Shown here piece by piece: positions 8,301 to 9,232 of a stretch of 9,232 nucleotides of DNA (position 1 is the stretch's first letter; each line of letters begins with the position of its first letter). Below the pieces are notes generated by a model that was given only the letters and a program-made list of their open reading frames with translations, did not search any database and was not told where the DNA came from. The stretch spans positions 1 to 9,232 of the forward strand of contig JACQWN010000267.1 in the NCBI GenBank assembly GCA_016209245.1, written 5' to 3'. The DNA comes from Bacteroidia bacterium (GTDB lineage: Bacteria; Bacteroidota; Bacteroidia; Bacteroidales; BM523). The translations under genes were made by a program, and so were the position numbers.

Positions 8301-9232
8301 ATGCCGATGGTAATTATATTGGCCGTATTGAAGGCTGGGAGAATTATACAGACATTACACAGACATTTGGTTTTACCGGTTCACAGGCGTCTTCATGGAT
8401 CAGCGATGGAAATCTCACTATTCTCCTTGATAACAGCCCTGAAGTTAATACGGGTTATGGCACAAATCTTCATCGTGTAAGAGTAACAACAACTGGAACC
8501 GCCTGGCTTACAGCAACTCCTGATACAGGAACTGTTCAAACCGGAGGTTCTCAGATTATAAATGTGACTTTTAATGCTGCAGGTCTTAGTTCAGCAATAT
8601 ACCAATCCCAGCTTGTAGTTCATTCAAATGAACCCGGAAGTCCGCAACTCACTATCCCTGTAATCATGATAGTGAACGGGCAACCTGAGATCGAGTTCGG
8701 ATTCTCGGCTCCTTGCTTTGATGTAGGAACAATAATGGAATGGACTACTACCTCGGCAAATCTCACAATTTCAAATACCGGTTGCAAAACCCTGAACATT
8801 AGCAATATAATTCACTCTCTTAGTCAGTTTGTAATAACTCCTTCAACATTGGGTATTCCTCCCGGAGTAACCGATACGGTCGTGATAACATTCACGCCGA
8901 CAGCACAAAGCACATTTACTGACAGTCTTCATATATTCAACAATGCTCACGACACTGTAATATGCATAACCGGTACAGGAACAGGAGCGCCGTTCATTTC
9001 TGTTACGCCGCCATCGTTTAATGTAACAATAACCGAATGCGAAGGAAGCGTTACTGAAATCCTGACAATCGGAAACACAGGCGCTGGAATGCTTAACTAT
9101 AATATTACAGGCAGCGGCTCCGGAAGCTTCGATTCGACAAGCACACAATACTGGACCACCACAGGTGCATCAACTTATCATTATTTCAATGGAATACCTT
9201 CTTCGCCTGATTCCCTGTACATAATTATTACA
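2213..9232 (+). CDS. giant exported gingipain-like cysteine protease (peptidase C25) with PKD, CUB and composite repeat modules, 3' end beyond window
   Basis: This is a predicted secreted cysteine endopeptidase of family C25 (gingipain-like). The frame is open for 2340 codons and runs off the window. Order: signal peptide (1-32), C25 propeptide (about 34-255), catalytic domain (about 259-646; H494 in DHG, C529 in SINCHTGEF, closing motif FGDPAM 639-644), Ig-like domain (648-737), PKD-like domains (738-826, 827-914), CUB (921-1029), canonical PKD with WDWDFGDG (1037-1115), and at least four tandem composite units (1120-1526, 1527-1934, 1935-2260, 2261 onward). The His/Cys dyad is intact, so activity is expected after removal of the propeptide. 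Cleavage specificity cannot be read. Similar proteins use the type IX secretion system, but the C-terminal sorting domain would lie outside. The start is the first ATG of the (ATGAAT)4 repeat; the three later ATGs are alternatives. It is divergent from the lipoprotein operon and visibly less AT-rich. The sortase PorU is unlikely given the long adhesin-like tail. Confidence 0.93.
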   Translation, partial: MNMNMNMNTSAVSLRRLFFFCIIFFLLLNAFGQVNILSFSKKSYNNDSYPQCSFFDNGISGFEAEYNFPGAAVTEKSVNDVLYHYLIINGFSQMQEVGRPSLPAHNDIVALPVNANPKIIIMDYEIEEYSGYNIHPALKPAIDTKGAPDPEFEIDNQIYSTDAYFPKKPVEIVEIQKLRGIPIAIVQIRPVQFNPVQKKIKVFSKIRYRIEFEGAAKSFDQSLFNNSDNYNNLLKNIIINDKVIPIQHAVKSYDSQAKNYIIITHSNYLSAADTLATWKKQMGLTVDIVSKSSWTAAQVKDSIRVRYMTWSPKPDYFVIIGDHDKVPGEIYTDPYYGDNFATDLYYACMDGTGDYFPDMAHGRISVSSAAEAMSVILKIVNYERNPVSAASFYSNGLNCVQFQDDDYDGYEDRRFTKTSEDVRSYLISKGYNIARVYYTESSVNPTNYNNATYSTGQPIPSELLRANGFAWDGDAADITSAINAGKFYVLHRDHGYSGGTGWASPEYLTSDIDYLSNGNNLPVVFSINCHTGEFMLPECFAEKFLRKSGGGAVGVFAASYLSLSGYNDGLTTGFFDAIWSSPGLVPVFGTGGVPSPTLTPHSDIRTMGDVLNQGLIRMMEIWAGETTYFRYTHELFHYFGDPAMRIPTASPQTILASHTDTIPCGATSLSITSSNCLNGFATLYFNGTVIGNVNLTGGAGTMTFSEPVSNIVSSAKLTITCPAFRPYIVNIPISDSCSIAPIAGFIVANQNVCFGSQVTIQNTSYFTPTSWDWTITPATYTFMNGTNQSSEIPQVLFNSMGNYSISLIVTNSYGSDTLFKTNYISVIPLASDFTADLTTCNVGETVTFSDMSSCTPSSWTWIFQPAAISFVNSTSQYSQSPAVQFNAPGLYSVTLITANPYGADTVVKSNFMDVLNEFTMCTDISSTATSGLLYDSGGPTGSYSDYENCSFLISIPCAQSITLSFSSFQLESGWDYLSIYDGTNQSGTLLLDATGSSIPGPVTATSGNMFIMFTSDGSVTYPGFAASWSSIVPPGSPITADFSISDTNPPLGADVQFTDLSTNMPVSWDWDFGDGVFATAQNPVHAYLTPGFYTVSLIANNCYSADTVIKTLLIQEAPNFSINPYSYDVSINSCNDSVSLPLTIYNTGIGTLTYEILGSSSGTLEVLALTYGVDLTTEYPNTLNAINQFFTNYNLTEINTTSATALATALTGKDVLLIAEQESGSASVFTGFATTLQNFVSNGGTVVFCGASNSSCIFNTGLFNGSYGTSSSYATLTINDITHPLMAQVVTPLTAQDLTYCYSITNPDADIVASYSGYAAVAYREIGAGKAIYVGYDFYSYHVNASHIIANAIQLGNAEEIPEWISVSSYTGTVSPSDSTALTVTFNSSTLSAGQYTSNLIIMFNDPLTPEIAIPCTLTVTGNPEIAFPGAGSCFHFDTVMVWTTSTDSIAILNTGCTNLNITNITHSSGVFVIAPATMNIIPHDSVWLHISFSPTSIQTYSDMLNIFSNAGDTTICITGTGEGAPTISVSPANFNVTINGCNDSITLPLTITNSGLGTLDYLIEGDPSDILEVLALTYGVDIYTEYPNTLLAINQYFTDYNLTEINTTSSSVLATALSGKDVLLISDQEYGSSSVFAGFATVLQDFVTNGGMVIFCGTTNSACITSTGLLTGSYSTYLYTGNLTIVDNSHPILEQVVPPLTAQYYVYCYNFTSPGMHDLVTYSGYDVVTYRDLGQGKVIYIGYDYYYYHNNSARIIGNAVKYGGAGSLPEWISFSGYSGSAPVSGSSTVQVTFNSTGLSSGTYLTSIVIHSNDPLNQEIEIPCLLTVNGQPGISFEPDTSCIDMGYIQETGTSVLNLAVINSGCDILNIYNIMHYQPEFIISPSSMNINPGDTGWVTITFHPFTIGSFFDSVKFFNNAGTQTICVSGSSYGAPDISVTPASLLVTISECDGSAAQSLTISNSGNGSLSYNISGAGISFYDSTSTQTYSTVAGANTYHYFNGIPASPDSLYIIVTINGDFDLTSEYCDVYADGNYIGRIEGWENYTDITQTFGFTGSQASSWISDGNLTILLDNSPEVNTGYGTNLHRVRVTTTGTAWLTATPDTGTVQTGGSQIINVTFNAAGLSSAIYQSQLVVHSNEPGSPQLTIPVIMIVNGQPEIEFGFSAPCFDVGTIMEWTTTSANLTISNTGCKTLNISNIIHSLSQFVITPSTLGIPPGVTDTVVITFTPTAQSTFTDSLHIFNNAHDTVICITGTGTGAPFISVTPPSFNVTITECEGSVTEILTIGNTGAGMLNYNITGSGSGSFDSTSTQYWTTTGASTYHYFNGIPSSPDSLYIIIT
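2312..2980 (+). other. C25-type propeptide region
   Basis: Residues about 34-256 lie between the signal peptide and the catalytic domain. VGRPSLPAHNDIVALP (97-112) matches the G-x-P-x-LP motif of C25 propeptides. A segment rich in beta strands ends in QIRPVQFNPVQKKIKVFSKI, also typical of this family. In gingipains the prodomain aids folding and keeps the enzyme latent until it is cleaved. I assume the same role here by homology. Confidence 0.7.
2987..4150 (+). other. peptidase C25 catalytic domain
   Basis: Residues 259-646. The domain opens with NYIIITHSNYL (259 on), as usual for C25. It contains YFVIIGDHDKVPG, an acidic stretch DDDYDGYED (404-412) that recurs in the family near QF/Q, the catalytic histidine H494 (H-R-D-H-G), the nucleophile C529 (SINCHTGEF), then GGGAVGVFAAS, and closes with FGDPAMRI. 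Both dyad residues and their context are present, so this domain is likely active rather than degenerate. Confidence 0.9.
4154..4954 (+). other. Ig-like domain followed by two PKD-like domains
   Basis: Residues 648-737 form a beta-sandwich-like linker after the protease, as in other C25 enzymes. Residues 738-826 and 827-914 are two PKD-like repeats. Both have the SWDW/SWTW strand, then a longer loop ending in P-x-V-x-F, then G-x-Y-S-x-x-L and an N-x-Y-G-x-D-T end. They lack the usual FGDG turn; this variant is common in Bacteroidota surface proteins. Role: stalk or substrate binding, by inference. Confidence 0.75.
4973..5299 (+). other. CUB domain in the protease stalk
   Basis: Residues 921-1029. 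CUB hallmarks are YDSGGPTGSYSDYENCSFLI (934-953), SGWDYLSIYDG with its acidic Ca-binding-type aspartate, a GPVTATSGNMFIMFTSDGS strand pair, and a final PGFAASW. Three cysteines are C921, C949 and C957. CUB domains in bacterial extracellular proteases are usually read as adhesion or substrate-binding modules. Confidence 0.85.
5321..5557 (+). other. canonical PKD domain
   Basis: Residues 1037-1115 hold the textbook PKD pattern: ADFSISDTNPPLGADVQFTD, then WDWDFGDG (1068-1075), NPVHAY, and a GFYTVSLIANN strand. It separates the CUB domain from the composite repeat array. Confidence 0.88.
5570..6790 (+). repeat. composite unit 1: split BACON-like fold with GATase-like insert, plus ASH/HYDIN-like domain
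   Basis: Residues 1120-1526 (407). Parts: first BACON-like half starting at FSINPYSYDVSINSC; insert A (1164-1356), a Rossmann/GATase1-like or ThuA-like module containing GKDVLLIAEQE, FVSNGGTVVFCG (C1249) and GAGKAIYVGYDFY; second BACON-like half PEWISVSSYTGTVSP to TLTVTG; then an ASH/choice-of-anchor-D-like domain ending CITGTGEGAP. Fold names come from motif recognition and are less certain than the repeat boundaries, which show directly by alignment with unit 2. Confidence 0.75.
6791..8014 (+). repeat. composite unit 2: same layout as unit 1, with GATase-like insert
   Basis: Residues 1527-1934 (408), one residue longer than unit 1. The insert A copy (1572-1764) is 193 residues in both units, and the FCG cysteine (C1657) falls at the same offset as in unit 1. 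Over the first 39 residues of the insert, 34 are identical to unit 1. In contrast, 7 of the first 11 codons, all encoding identical residues, use a different codon. This indicates an old duplication held by selection rather than a recent copy or an assembly artefact. Confidence 0.78.
8015..8992 (+). repeat. composite unit 3: same frame domains with a different insert (type B)
   Basis: Residues 1935-2260 (326). The flanking parts align with units 1 and 2: ISVTPASLLVTISEC at the start, then AWLTATPDTGTVQTGG to IMIVNG, then the ASH-like domain ending CITGTGTGAP. Between them, instead of the GATase-like module, sits insert B (about 1976-2094). It is beta-rich and contains TYHYFNGIPASPDSLYIIVT, NGDFDLTSEYCDVYADG and SDGNLTILLDNSPEVNTGYG. 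I do not recognise a named family; a galactose-binding-like jelly roll is a guess. Confidence 0.7.
8993..9232 (+). repeat. composite unit 4, truncated by the window edge, begins with a type B insert
   Basis: Residues 2261-2340 and onward. It opens FISVTPPSFNVTITEC and reaches a second insert B (FDSTSTQYWTTTGASTYHYF, then NGIPSSPDSLYIIIT), parallel to unit 3. Silent positions differ from unit 3 (for example TATTTTAACGGC against TATTTCAATGGA), so it is not a sequence-level copy. The remainder lies outside the window. Confidence 0.72.

Noticed and set aside
2213..9232. PorU, the type IX secretion sortase with a C25 domain
   Set aside because: PorU is about half this length and lacks the CUB domain and the long composite repeat array seen here; a gingipain-like secreted protease fits better.

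Overview
The window looks like chromosomal DNA from a member of the Bacteroidota. Three things point there: a DUF4270 lipoprotein gene, a single-domain relative of starch/glycogen synthase directly upstream of it (a pairing I recall from this phylum), and a gingipain-type (peptidase family C25) exported protease with PKD and other adhesin-like modules. The base composition is AT-rich, and a TAnnTTTG-type -7 element lies upstream of the leftward genes. I cannot name a genus.

Layout. Positions 1-1925 carry a leftward two-gene operon. It is transcribed from a probable Bacteroidota promoter at about 1959-1989. The first gene (1925-1098) encodes a 275-residue protein equivalent to only the N-terminal domain of a GT5 starch/glycogen synthase. 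The second gene (starting at 1138 and leaving the window at base 1) encodes a DUF4270 lipoprotein, and its start overlaps the end of the first gene by 41 bases. Positions 1926-2212 are an AT-rich divergent intergenic region.

From 2213 to the right edge a single reading frame stays open for 2340 codons. It encodes a giant exported cysteine protease whose 3' end lies outside the window. The order is: signal peptide, C25 propeptide, C25 catalytic domain (H494 and C529), Ig-like domain, two PKD-like domains, CUB domain, canonical PKD domain, then a tandem array of at least four large composite units. Each complete unit is a split BACON-like beta-sandwich half, an inserted module, the second BACON-like half, and an ASH/HYDIN-like (choice-of-anchor-D-like) domain. 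Units 1 and 2 carry a Rossmann/GATase1-like insert. Unit 3, and the start of unit 4, carry a different beta-rich insert in the same place. This 'same frame, swapped cargo' arrangement (A-A-B-B) is the most unusual feature here.

Function. The leftward genes encode a cell-envelope lipoprotein and a cytoplasmic, probably non-catalytic sugar-transferase-like partner. The rightward gene most likely encodes a type IX-secreted surface or released protease with a long binding stalk. The type IX sorting domain, if present, must lie past base 9232. I see no RNA genes, insertion sequences, CRISPR arrays or clear terminators.
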